Positions 26,851 to 34,692 of a DNA stretch of 64,000 bases are shown piece after piece. This DNA is from an uncultured Granulosicoccaceae bacterium. Its GTDB lineage: Bacteria; Pseudomonadota; Gammaproteobacteria; Granulosicoccales; Granulosicoccaceae. The DNA is taken from assembly GCA_938035125.1 (NCBI GenBank), contig CALHNS010000041.1, positions 1 to 64,000 of the forward strand. Reading direction: 5' to 3'. The position numbers and the translations under genes were made by a program. Under the pieces are notes generated by a model. It was not told the origin of the DNA. It saw only the letters and a list, made by a program, of their open reading frames with translations, and ran no database searches. Each line of letters starts with the position of its first letter. The first letter of the stretch is position 1.

Positions 26851-27642
26851 CTAAATGACCTTAAAAGCGTTCAAGTAATTGGAATCGGTGTTAACAGAGG
26901 ACTTTCTTGAAGGCTTTGTATTTTGCTTTTCAATAAACGCCAACAGCTCAGAATTTTTGGTCAGTTTTTCAATCTCAGTTTCTAAACAACCAATGTGCGC
27001 GGTGAGCGCTTTTCCCGCTAGATCAGGATCAGAAGCTTTTATGGCATCGACAATCACTATGTGCTGCTGAATTACATCCGCGCCACGACGAATGCCATGG
27101 ATTCTTTTGAAATGCCGAACCCTATTGACATCGGCCTGAGTTTTTTGCAACGCATCCCACACCCCAGGTAATCCCGCGCAAGTAAATAACGCTTTGTGGA
27201 ACGATTCATCTAATGCAGCAAATCGCAAAAAATCATCTCGATCCCAAGCGATGCGCTGCTTATCAATGATGGAATCAAGTTGCTGGATGTGCATATCGCT
27301 GCAACCCTGCGCAGCTCGGCGAACGGCACCCATTTCTAACTGAAAACGGATGAAACATCCTTCGATGTATGCTTCTAAACGGATAGGGGTTACGTAGGTG
27401 CCACTTTGTGGAACAATTTTAACCAGCCCCACATCCTCAAGGCGAATGAGCGCTTCTCGAACCGGAGTCTTACTGGCACTGAGAGCGGTCGCGATTTCTT
27501 TTTCAGAAACGAGCTGCCCAGGCAAGAGCTTCAACGAAACAATCGCGCCCCACAGCATGTGATAAACCTGGTGCACCAATGGCTTATCCGGATCTAGAGC
27601 GGTTTCCGACAGCAGACGGGTTAGTGAGGATTCAACGACCAT
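26851..27642 (-). CDS. GntR-family (FCD/FadR type) regulator of the alginate locus
   Basis: A 263-residue protein. A winged helix-turn-helix covers residues about 20-85 (LVSEKEIATALSASKTPVREALIRLEDVGLV), and a C-terminal FCD helical effector domain about 95-230. FCD members in sugar-acid loci usually respond to a pathway intermediate and release the operator. It is the first gene of the run gntR-algS-algM1-algM2-algQ and is preceded 5 bp upstream by a palindromic site, which suggests autoregulation. The effector could be KDG or DEH; this is inference. Confidence 0.88.
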   Translation of the reverse strand: MVVESSLTRLLSETALDPDKPLVHQVYHMLWGAIVSLKLLPGQLVSEKEIATALSASKTPVREALIRLEDVGLVKIVPQSGTYVTPIRLEAYIEGCFIRFQLEMGAVRRAAQGCSDMHIQQLDSIIDKQRIAWDRDDFLRFAALDESFHKALFTCAGLPGVWDALQKTQADVNRVRHFKRIHGIRRGADVIQQHIVIVDAIKASDPDLAGKALTAHIGCLETEIEKLTKNSELLAFIEKQNTKPSRKSSVNTDSNYLNAFKVI

Positions 27643-27646
27643 TCAT

Positions 27647-27667
27647 CTCTGATATATCAGTTCAGAG
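27647..27667. promoter_or_regulatory. Operator-like palindrome before the alginate gntR gene
   Basis: CTGATATATCAG is a perfect 12-bp palindrome at 27649-27660, nested in the wider inverted repeat CTCTGA...TCAGAG. It ends 5 bp before the gntR start codon at 27642. I did not find the same palindrome elsewhere in the window by eye, so it is probably a local, autoregulatory site. Confidence 0.5.
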
Positions 27668-27711
27668 AACTACCATACCAGTGATAGATTGTTGTGGTCA
27701 ATGATTTTTAA

Positions 27712-28587
27712 TTAGAAACCACTTTTGCCCAATTGTTTTTGAATTTCGTAAATAGAGATGGGCACATCCGGTTGCGGCTGTGGAATACGGATTGGAATGT
27801 CTTTAAGCCGAGGCGTAATGGTAGATTGCCCGCATAGCAATCGGGTGTTGTAATCTTCCAAACCGCTCCATGCCGTTAACGACCCCATAATGGGGAAAGC
27901 ATCAGCTGCCATCATTTCAAAAAACAATATGCGTCGTTGCCGATCCGATGTGTTCTGTGCAGAACCATGCACCATTCGCCCATGATGTATCGATATTGAA
28001 CCAGCAGGCCCCTTCAATTCAACCGCGTCACTGGGATTCAAACCCACCTCAGTCGGTATGAATCCGCCTGCAAAAACGCCATTCACATGGTGATCGAATA
28101 CCGGCCCTTTGTGGCTTTCTGGATACACCATCAAAGGCCCGTTCTCACTTTCCATATCATCAATGATGACACCAATCGCTAGGATGTCATCGTTTGTGTG
28201 CGGGTAGAATGCATAGTCTTGATGCCACTCTATGACGGCACCGTTTTCAGCAGACTTCATATTTAATTTTGTTGTATGCAGCCGAAGATCAGGACCGATT
28301 AAATCTCTTGCAGGACCTAATATAAGATCGGAGTACATTAAATCACGCACAACATCGCTGATGGTATGTGGTAATCGAATTCTGCGCACACGCGGATTAT
28401 TAGCACTGTGCCCGTCTTCCAACTCTAAGCGCTCGTTAGATTCAGTTAAGGTGCGAGACTCTTCTTCAAAACGCGCAATTTCAGCATGTAAACTATCAAT
28501 TACACGGCTAGGCAAGTGATTTTCCAACACCAAATAGCCTCGTTCGTTATACCGCTCAATTTGCGAACTTGATAGTACCTCAGGCAT
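27712..28587 (-). CDS. Phytanoyl-CoA dioxygenase (PhyH) family protein
   Basis: A 291-residue Fe(II)/2-oxoglutarate dioxygenase. The metal triad is visible as His122-x-Asp124 (WHQDYAFYPH) and His207 (HHGRMVHGS), followed by an Arg near 216-218 for 2-oxoglutarate. PhyH proteins hydroxylate carboxylate-containing or lipid-like substrates. It is the last gene of a tight operon, YHS protein, fatty-acid hydroxylase, PhyH (gaps 17 and 30 bp), which points to a shared membrane or lipid-like substrate. It ends 69 bp before gntR, so readthrough into the alginate operon is possible. Confidence 0.87.
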   Translation of the reverse strand: MPEVLSSSQIERYNERGYLVLENHLPSRVIDSLHAEIARFEEESRTLTESNERLELEDGHSANNPRVRRIRLPHTISDVVRDLMYSDLILGPARDLIGPDLRLHTTKLNMKSAENGAVIEWHQDYAFYPHTNDDILAIGVIIDDMESENGPLMVYPESHKGPVFDHHVNGVFAGGFIPTEVGLNPSDAVELKGPAGSISIHHGRMVHGSAQNTSDRQRRILFFEMMAADAFPIMGSLTAWSGLEDYNTRLLCGQSTITPRLKDIPIRIPQPQPDVPISIYEIQKQLGKSGF

Positions 28588-28617
28588 TGCGTTACCCCTT
28601 AACAGTTATCTACAAAA

Positions 28618-29592
28618 TTATGAATACATCGTTTTCTTTCGTGCACGCGTTGCTTGCGTAGCTGCATCACTGCCATCATGAAAAGTACCAAACCATCGGT
28701 CCCAAGGCATCTCTTGATTGCCATAATTACATTCAAAAAAACGATGATGCAGTTGATGGTAGAAAGTGCCCAAACTAAGCCTTCGCTTATCTTTAATCAA
28801 CAAACTTTCGTACCCTGTATGCGACATGGCAGCCCCAGGACCAAGCCAAATAACATGGAATATCAAATGCACAGAACTGGCTCCTACTAACCAATGGATA
28901 CATAGAGAGCTAAAATAAAGGAAGTGTTCAACCGGGTGCATAGCCAAACCTGACCAAGGCCCAATATTAATATTTTTGTGGTGCAGACTGTGAAAACGCT
29001 TGTACATAAATGGTTGGTGTAAAAACCTATGCACCCAATAAAAATGAAACGCAGACCATATAGGTATCAATACCAGCCCTAAAAAGAAAACGATAGGGTT
29101 ATTAGTAAACGTAAATACTGGCATGTGTTCATTCGCCATCAGCCAAAATGTTACGCATTGATATGCCGTTAACTGAAAAACACCGCTGGTTAATGACCAA
29201 AACATATTGTCTTTAACTTGATCAGAGAACAGAAACACTCGATTGTTTCGGGCAGGTTCTCGCTCGTCAAATTTCAAGGTTTTATTCTGGCCACGCCAAA
29301 TATAGAAATAACTGTGCAAGCAACCCGCAATGCACACCATTAACAAAATATTTACTAACCCCGTTTGCGCGATCCAACTCAATTCAAACGTTTTCGTGCT
29401 TTCAAGACTTGGATAACAAAAAATCCAAAGCGCAACAGCCAGTAAAGTCATTAATACGAATTCGGACAAACTCAACCAATGAGTGATAAACCATCGCAAG
29501 ATTGCATTTGGATTTTTTATATCCTGAAATACCGAAGGATCCTGCAAGGGTAAATCAGGATGATAGTTCCAGTCACTTGAGCGCTTAGCCAT
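28618..29592 (-). CDS. Sterol desaturase/fatty acid hydroxylase superfamily membrane protein
   Basis: A 324-residue membrane protein with hydrophobic segments near 40-60, 75-95, 140-180 and 225-250. The di-iron histidine boxes are complete: HRFLH (188-192), HSLHH (201-205), HPVEH (219-223) and HQLHH (279-283), and the ending WDRWFGTFHDG is typical. The family oxidises C-H bonds in lipids, sterols or carotenoids using O2. Gene neighbours (a YHS protein upstream and a PhyH oxygenase downstream) suggest a two-oxygenase modification route. Substrate unknown. Confidence 0.88.
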   Translation of the reverse strand: MAKRSSDWNYHPDLPLQDPSVFQDIKNPNAILRWFITHWLSLSEFVLMTLLAVALWIFCYPSLESTKTFELSWIAQTGLVNILLMVCIAGCLHSYFYIWRGQNKTLKFDEREPARNNRVFLFSDQVKDNMFWSLTSGVFQLTAYQCVTFWLMANEHMPVFTFTNNPIVFFLGLVLIPIWSAFHFYWVHRFLHQPFMYKRFHSLHHKNINIGPWSGLAMHPVEHFLYFSSLCIHWLVGASSVHLIFHVIWLGPGAAMSHTGYESLLIKDKRRLSLGTFYHQLHHRFFECNYGNQEMPWDRWFGTFHDGSDAATQATRARKKTMYS

Positions 29593-29609
29593 AGAGATAT
29601 TTCATGTTT

Positions 29610-30089
29610 TTATAAAGTGGAAAGGAGCCTTTCAAATTTTTCATCAGCCGTATTTATATAGCCTTCAATGTCACTGCGCCAGCTATTCTGGAATTTTTTG
29701 TTGTAATTCAAATACAACTTACCCTCAACAATATCCCATAAATGGCCTTCAATTTTCACCAAATTTCCTACCGCTACGCCATAAGCACAATAACCACCGT
29801 ATTGAGGTGCATAGGCTTCAGGATTCTTTGTAAACAATTCAAGGTGCTCTTGTTTGGAAAAATACCAGGTGGCGCCATTCCAATCAGTCGCAATTGAAGC
29901 CCTACCTTTAACTGCCTTGTTTTGAGTAAAATAAGCTACGGTGTCGAATCCACGAATGGCGATGCCATTAGGTTTATACCCAAAAAAACCTGATTTTTCC
30001 AGCGTGTTGATAGGCTCAGCAGCATGAGCAGAAGCAGCCACCCCCAAAATGAGAGTGATTACAACTATAAATTGTTTGATGAACTTCAT
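29610..30089 (-). CDS. Secreted YHS-domain protein
   Basis: A 159-residue protein with an N-terminal signal peptide ending ASAHAAEP. A YHS domain covers about 40-95 (GIAIRGFDTVAYFTQNKAVKG...ATWYFSKQEHLELFTKNPEAYAPQYGGYCAYGVA), including the Tyr and the Cys of GGYCA expected for metal or haem handling. It heads the operon with a fatty-acid-hydroxylase-family protein and a PhyH protein. A role in supplying or sensing metal in the periplasm is inferred. It is divergent from the GMC oxidoreductase gene at 30268. Confidence 0.82.
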   Translation of the reverse strand: MKFIKQFIVVITLILGVAASAHAAEPINTLEKSGFFGYKPNGIAIRGFDTVAYFTQNKAVKGRASIATDWNGATWYFSKQEHLELFTKNPEAYAPQYGGYCAYGVAVGNLVKIEGHLWDIVEGKLYLNYNKKFQNSWRSDIEGYINTADEKFERLLSTL

Positions 30090-30186
30090 GAATATTAGTC
30101 TCGGTAATGGTTAAGTCATAAACAGCCGAATTTCTACACCACACCTCAAGCGAATAATTCAGGCTGTTAAGCCAATTCTTGTATGT

Positions 30187-30217
30187 GAACTTAGAGAGTT
30201 TCCTCTCTATGAAGTTC
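30187..30217 (+). promoter_or_regulatory. Hairpin in the leader of the GMC oxidoreductase gene
   Basis: GAACTT-AGAGAG (30187-30198) pairs with CTCTCT (30203-30208) and AAGTTC (30212-30217), with a 4-base loop and a 3-base bulge. It lies 50 bp before the GMC start in the divergent 178-bp region. It may be an operator or an RNA stem. Confidence 0.4.
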
Positions 30218-30267
30218 TCATCGGTGTTTTACTGGAATTTAATATTGAATTAAGGTAAATATCACTA

Positions 30268-31926
30268 ATGCTTGGGAAAAAATATCATCAAACATACGAC
30301 TACATTATCATTGGTGCCGGCTCTGCAGGCTGTGTATTAGCCAATCGATTGTCGGAGGAAGACCATTGCTCTGTGCTCGTTTTAGAAGCAGGCCCACTCG
30401 ATAGGCACCTGATGATTCATATCCCAGCCGGTGTGCACAAGGCATTCAATCATCCAAAATTGAATTGGGGCTATAAGGCCGAGAACAAACCCGAAGGCTT
30501 TGATCGCCCTATTGATGTACCCCGTGGAAAAGTCACTGGAGGATCATCTTCCATCAATTCTATGGTGTACATGCGCGGCCACCCACTAGACTACGATCGA
30601 TGGGGCGAAGACTTTGCATTACCTCAATGGAGTTACGACCAATGTTTGCCGTATTTTAAAGACGGCGAAACTAGCAGTCGCGGAGCAAATGATTGGCGCG
30701 GCGGCTCAGGCCCTTTACACACCACCAAAGGTTACTTCGACAACCCTCTGTACGATGCTTTTTTAGAAGCAGGAGAACAATCTGGTCTTGGAGTATCGGA
30801 AGATCTGAACGGATACCAACCTGAAGGCGTAGCTCGATTTGACAGCACCACACATAAAGGCCAACGTTGCAGTGCTGCTGTTGCCCACTTACGACCGGCT
30901 GTTAAAAGAGACAATTGCACGTTACTTACCGGGGCTAAAGTGCAAAAAATAAAATTGGATGGCCAACGCGCGCATGCCGTGCAGTTCAGTCATCAAGGTC
31001 AAGCAATAACGGTTGAAGCCGAACGTGAAATAATTTTATCTGGTGGTGCTATAAATTCACCGCAAACACTCATGTTGTCAGGAATCGGACCAGCGGATCA
31101 ATTAAAGGCGTTGGGTATTGATGTAGAACTTGATTTACCCGGTGTAGGACAAAATTTGCAAGACCATGCCACGGTTGTTATTCAATACGCCTGCACAAAA
31201 CGGATGGCAATTCACAAAGCAATGAATCCTATAAATCAGTTGGCGGCTGGAGCACAATGGCTGACGAAAAGAACGGGCCCTGCCGCCACATTTTTCTGGG
31301 AAGCTGGTGCTTTGATCCGTAGTAGCGACGCAGTGGACTACCCCGACACTCAGTATCACTTTGGCCCTGCCGGGATCAGAGAAAAACCTAATGGCGCTAT
31401 CGCGCTTGACCAAGGATTTTCTATACACATCGATCAATCCCGACCAACAAGCGTTGGACATATAGAATTAACTTCAAACAACCCCGACGATAAACCCAAG
31501 TTGCACTTTAACTACTTATCCACCGAAGATGATCAACGCCGTTATGTTCAAGCGATACGTAAAGCACAAGATTTGGTTTCACAAAACGCTTTTAATAATT
31601 TTCGCGGCAAGGAAGTATTCCCTGGAACTGGTGCTACAACTGATAAAGACATATTGGCTTCAATTAAACATCACGTTGCATCAGACTATCACCCATCGTG
31701 CAGTTGTCGGATGGGAATTGATCGCATGGCCGTTGTGGATGAAGAGATGAATGTGCACGGCATTGCTGGATTACGCGTGGTTGACGCATCGGTTATGCCA
31801 CGAATAACGTCAGCGAACTTAAACGCACCCACCCAAATGATTGCCGCTAGGGCTGCAGATTTCATATTGGGAAAACCACAACTTAAGCCGTTTAAAGCTA
31901 AGTTTCATTTCTCAGCGAATGAATGA
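30268..31926 (+). CDS. GMC-family FAD oxidoreductase (choline dehydrogenase-like)
   Basis: A 552-residue flavoprotein. The Rossmann motif IIGAGSAG is at 14-21, GMC signature 1 is PRGKVTGGSSSINSMVYMRG (about 89-108), signature 2 is SGGAINSPQTLMLSGIG (about 254-270), the C-terminal catalytic His is in SDYHPSCSCRMG, and the FAD-binding end is VVDASVMPRITSANLNAPTQMIAARAAD. The group includes choline, alcohol and polyethylene-glycol dehydrogenases. The length and motifs fit an alcohol dehydrogenase feeding the quinone pool; no signal peptide is seen. The exact alcohol is unknown. It stands alone on the plus strand. Confidence 0.9.
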   Translation: MLGKKYHQTYDYIIIGAGSAGCVLANRLSEEDHCSVLVLEAGPLDRHLMIHIPAGVHKAFNHPKLNWGYKAENKPEGFDRPIDVPRGKVTGGSSSINSMVYMRGHPLDYDRWGEDFALPQWSYDQCLPYFKDGETSSRGANDWRGGSGPLHTTKGYFDNPLYDAFLEAGEQSGLGVSEDLNGYQPEGVARFDSTTHKGQRCSAAVAHLRPAVKRDNCTLLTGAKVQKIKLDGQRAHAVQFSHQGQAITVEAEREIILSGGAINSPQTLMLSGIGPADQLKALGIDVELDLPGVGQNLQDHATVVIQYACTKRMAIHKAMNPINQLAAGAQWLTKRTGPAATFFWEAGALIRSSDAVDYPDTQYHFGPAGIREKPNGAIALDQGFSIHIDQSRPTSVGHIELTSNNPDDKPKLHFNYLSTEDDQRRYVQAIRKAQDLVSQNAFNNFRGKEVFPGTGATTDKDILASIKHHVASDYHPSCSCRMGIDRMAVVDEEMNVHGIAGLRVVDASVMPRITSANLNAPTQMIAARAADFILGKPQLKPFKAKFHFSANE

Positions 31927-31998
31927 CTGAAAGTATGAATCGCCATTTTAAATGAACCCGATAAACCCTTTTAGTTATTTTCTAATATTGATAGATAA

Positions 31999-32940
31999 TC
32001 AACTGAGGCTGGGCATTAACAGTTTACCTTTAATTCCAATCACCACAAAGGCAGATTCGTTTTCTGATAGGCCGCTTATAGGGATTTTATTCACTGGGGT
32101 GAATTCACAATGATCTCCTACCAGCTGCATAAGATATTGACGACCATCATCCGCATAAAGATATCCCTTCGCTCGTACAATTCCTGCGCTATGAGATGTC
32201 AATTTTGAATGTAGGATTGTAAGATTCACAGCGTTTTCATGACGAACAACCATAGATTCAAAATTGGCGTGAGTAAATTTACTATTTTGGAATTTCATGT
32301 CTTTATCGACACTCAAATCATCGGCAACATAAGAGGATAAAACAGTGTCTAATGGTACTGAGCCATACTCTATGCCCACTGCATGTTTCGATGTAATCGT
32401 TCCTATTTTTTCGTAAACAGATTGTTTTACATCATCGGTAAGTTTATCGATCTTACTGAGAAATAAAACATCGGCTTGCTTTATCTGGCGTGCCACAGTA
32501 TCGCCAATATAACGATCAGATAATTGCTTCAATATTTGGCTGCCATCAATAAGACCTACAGTTCCATCGTAGGCCAAACCTTGAATCAAACTTAATGACA
32601 TTTTTACAGGGGTTGGCAATGCCACACCACTGCATTCAATAAGCACGTGTTCTGGCTTATTAGGCAGGTCTTGCAAGCGCGCCAGTGCTCGTACTAAATC
32701 ATTACCGTAACTGCAACACACGCAACCACCGCTGAGTTGAATAATGTCATCATCTTTGGCAACTATTAAAGAGGTATCAATCGGTAAATCACCAAAATCA
32801 TTAACCATGACTGCTATGCGTAAACCATCCGCATTATTCAAGACATAATTAACCAGTGTGGTTTTACCTGAGCCTAAATACCCTGACAATAAAGTAACCG
32901 GAGTTAACACTGAATCGTTTTTTTGAGAAGTGAAATTCAC
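31999..32940 (-). CDS. CobW/COG0523-family GTPase (putative metallochaperone)
   Basis: A 313-residue G3E-family GTPase with P-loop LLSGYLGSGKTT (about 17-28), the metal motif GGCVCCS (about 71-77, C-x-C-C), ECSGVALP in the switch region, and SKID for guanine recognition, then a CobW C-terminal domain. Such proteins are thought to load Zn, Co or Ni into partner enzymes. The gene follows, by 18 bp on the same strand, an amidohydrolase of a metal-dependent family, making that enzyme the likely client. The metal cannot be told from sequence. Confidence 0.88.
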   Translation of the reverse strand: MNFTSQKNDSVLTPVTLLSGYLGSGKTTLVNYVLNNADGLRIAVMVNDFGDLPIDTSLIVAKDDDIIQLSGGCVCCSYGNDLVRALARLQDLPNKPEHVLIECSGVALPTPVKMSLSLIQGLAYDGTVGLIDGSQILKQLSDRYIGDTVARQIKQADVLFLSKIDKLTDDVKQSVYEKIGTITSKHAVGIEYGSVPLDTVLSSYVADDLSVDKDMKFQNSKFTHANFESMVVRHENAVNLTILHSKLTSHSAGIVRAKGYLYADDGRQYLMQLVGDHCEFTPVNKIPISGLSENESAFVVIGIKGKLLMPSLS

Positions 32941-32958
32941 GAATGAAAGCAGGTATCG

Positions 32959-34596
32959 TTACATATCTGCCGATGAAAATATACGGCCACCTTGCACCGT
33001 ACCCCACACCCTAACCGACCTAAGCTCATCAATCGGTACTTCATAAGGGTCATCTTCCAATACAGCAAAGTCTGCAAACTTGCCCACTTCTATCGAACCA
33101 ACAAGATGATCTAAGTGAAGTGTATAAGCTGCTCCGAGTGTAACAGCGTGCATTGCTTCAGCCACAGTGATACGTTCGTATTCACCTTGTACTCTGCCGG
33201 TTCTCGTTTCGCGAGTAACCGCAGCCCATGCAGTAAAGAGCGGAGCCAAGGGAGTGATTGGAGCATCTGAGTGAATAGCCATCGGAATTTGATGATTCAA
33301 AGCCGATCGACAAGCATTCATACGCAAGGCGCGCTCTGCGCCGACAGTTTGCATGTAATGCTCTTCCCCCCAATAGTAGTGATGGTTAGCAAAGAGATTC
33401 ACACTCATCCCTAACGAAGACATACGGCGAAATTGCGCTTGTGAAATGAGCTGACCATGCTGAATAGTAAAGCGATGATCAAATGAAGGGTTATCACGCA
33501 GTGCAGCTTCTAAAGTATCTAGCACCAAGTCCGTGGCTTCATCACCATTCGTGTGCGTATGTACACCAATTCCATAAGCTAGCGATAAATCATATATTTC
33601 GCGTAACTGCTCTGGTGCGATGTACCACAACCCATTGGTAGCACCATTTATATAACCTGGCCAATTTAATCGTGCAGAAAAACCTTGAATAGAACCATCC
33701 GCTACTACTTTTATTCGCCCCATTGGAAAATTATCAGTTGATCGTGCTTTTAACGACAACACTTGGTCCACTAACTCTTTAGGCGTAACCCCATGGTGAA
33801 ATCTCAATGGCACTACGCGTAGCGGATAATGTTCATCAGCCGTTACACGCAAAGCGGTATCAACCACTTCATCACTTAAGCGTGTTGCAAGATCAGTTGC
33901 TGTAGTAACACCGGTTCTAACCGCCAGACGCGCAAAATCCCATAAACCTTGCTCATCGCAAGCTAACATGTCTTCATTAAAACCCACATGTAAGCCTGCT
34001 GGCGTCATAACATCGGGGCCTTTTAATTCACCAGTGGGTAAACCGTCATTTCCTAGAGGCACCCCTTCGTGCTCAATTCCTGTTCGAAGTAGACCAGCAA
34101 GTTCTAGCGCTTTGGTATTGACGTTCATAATATGCCCTGATGCGTGTAATACACCAATAGGCCGACTGGCAGACACTGCGTCTAAGTCTTCGCGATTGAA
34201 TCTTGTGCCATCAAAGTAAATAGGATCTAAAGACCAACCGGTTAAAGGCACTTGTGGATCTTTAATGTTTTTTTCAAATTCACAAAGCCGTTCGATTACC
34301 GCTTGTTTGGAAGGTAAACCAGTCCAAACTTTCCCATCTGGTGCCATACGATCAAAAAAACCAACATAAGCATGACGCCACAACATGCCTTCCATCGTGT
34401 GTGAATGTCCTTCGATCATTCCAGGCATGATTATTTTTTCAACAAACTGTTCATCTAATAGGTAATCACCCCATGCTTTAAGCTCTTCCAAACTTCCCAC
34501 CCCAAGAACACGACCCTCTTTAACGGCAACATGTGTGGCTATAGGACGTGAAGGATTGTGGGTATATATTTTTTTTGCAGCGTAAATAGTTGTCAT
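32959..34596 (-). CDS. Metal-dependent amidohydrolase (YtcJ/NfdA-type)
   Basis: A 545-residue protein of the composite amidohydrolase family. An N-terminal beta-sandwich part opens with YAAKKIYTHNPSRPIA. Metal ligands appear as PGMIEGHSHT (HxH, about 60-68), a Lys-containing VVADGSIQG motif, HTHTNGDEA, FTIQHGQLI and HSDAPITP. The family hydrolyses N-acyl, formamide or similar amide bonds (NfdA is the named example). It lies upstream of a CobW chaperone and is divergent, across 96 bp, from a Dpp-type ABC importer, suggesting that the importer brings in its amide or peptide-like substrate. The substrate itself is unknown. Confidence 0.87.
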   Translation of the reverse strand: MTTIYAAKKIYTHNPSRPIATHVAVKEGRVLGVGSLEELKAWGDYLLDEQFVEKIIMPGMIEGHSHTMEGMLWRHAYVGFFDRMAPDGKVWTGLPSKQAVIERLCEFEKNIKDPQVPLTGWSLDPIYFDGTRFNREDLDAVSASRPIGVLHASGHIMNVNTKALELAGLLRTGIEHEGVPLGNDGLPTGELKGPDVMTPAGLHVGFNEDMLACDEQGLWDFARLAVRTGVTTATDLATRLSDEVVDTALRVTADEHYPLRVVPLRFHHGVTPKELVDQVLSLKARSTDNFPMGRIKVVADGSIQGFSARLNWPGYINGATNGLWYIAPEQLREIYDLSLAYGIGVHTHTNGDEATDLVLDTLEAALRDNPSFDHRFTIQHGQLISQAQFRRMSSLGMSVNLFANHHYYWGEEHYMQTVGAERALRMNACRSALNHQIPMAIHSDAPITPLAPLFTAWAAVTRETRTGRVQGEYERITVAEAMHAVTLGAAYTLHLDHLVGSIEVGKFADFAVLEDDPYEVPIDELRSVRVWGTVQGGRIFSSADM

Positions 34597-34625
34597 GTAA
34601 AGGCTTCGCGGTTTTATTTACAACT

Positions 34626-34653
34626 TTGTGTTAATCGGGGCCAATGGTACACT
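34626..34653 (+). promoter_or_regulatory. Candidate sigma-70 promoter for the Dpp-type operon
   Basis: TTGTGT (34626-34631) and TACACT (34648-34653) are spaced 16 bp, about 40 bp before the start of the binding-protein gene at 34693. A strong ribosome site GAGGAG lies at about 34680. The spacing is acceptable but the match is only moderate. Confidence 0.4.
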
Positions 34654-34692
34654 CAGGTGGCAGTTTGTCACTAAACTTGAGGAGAGCCAACA

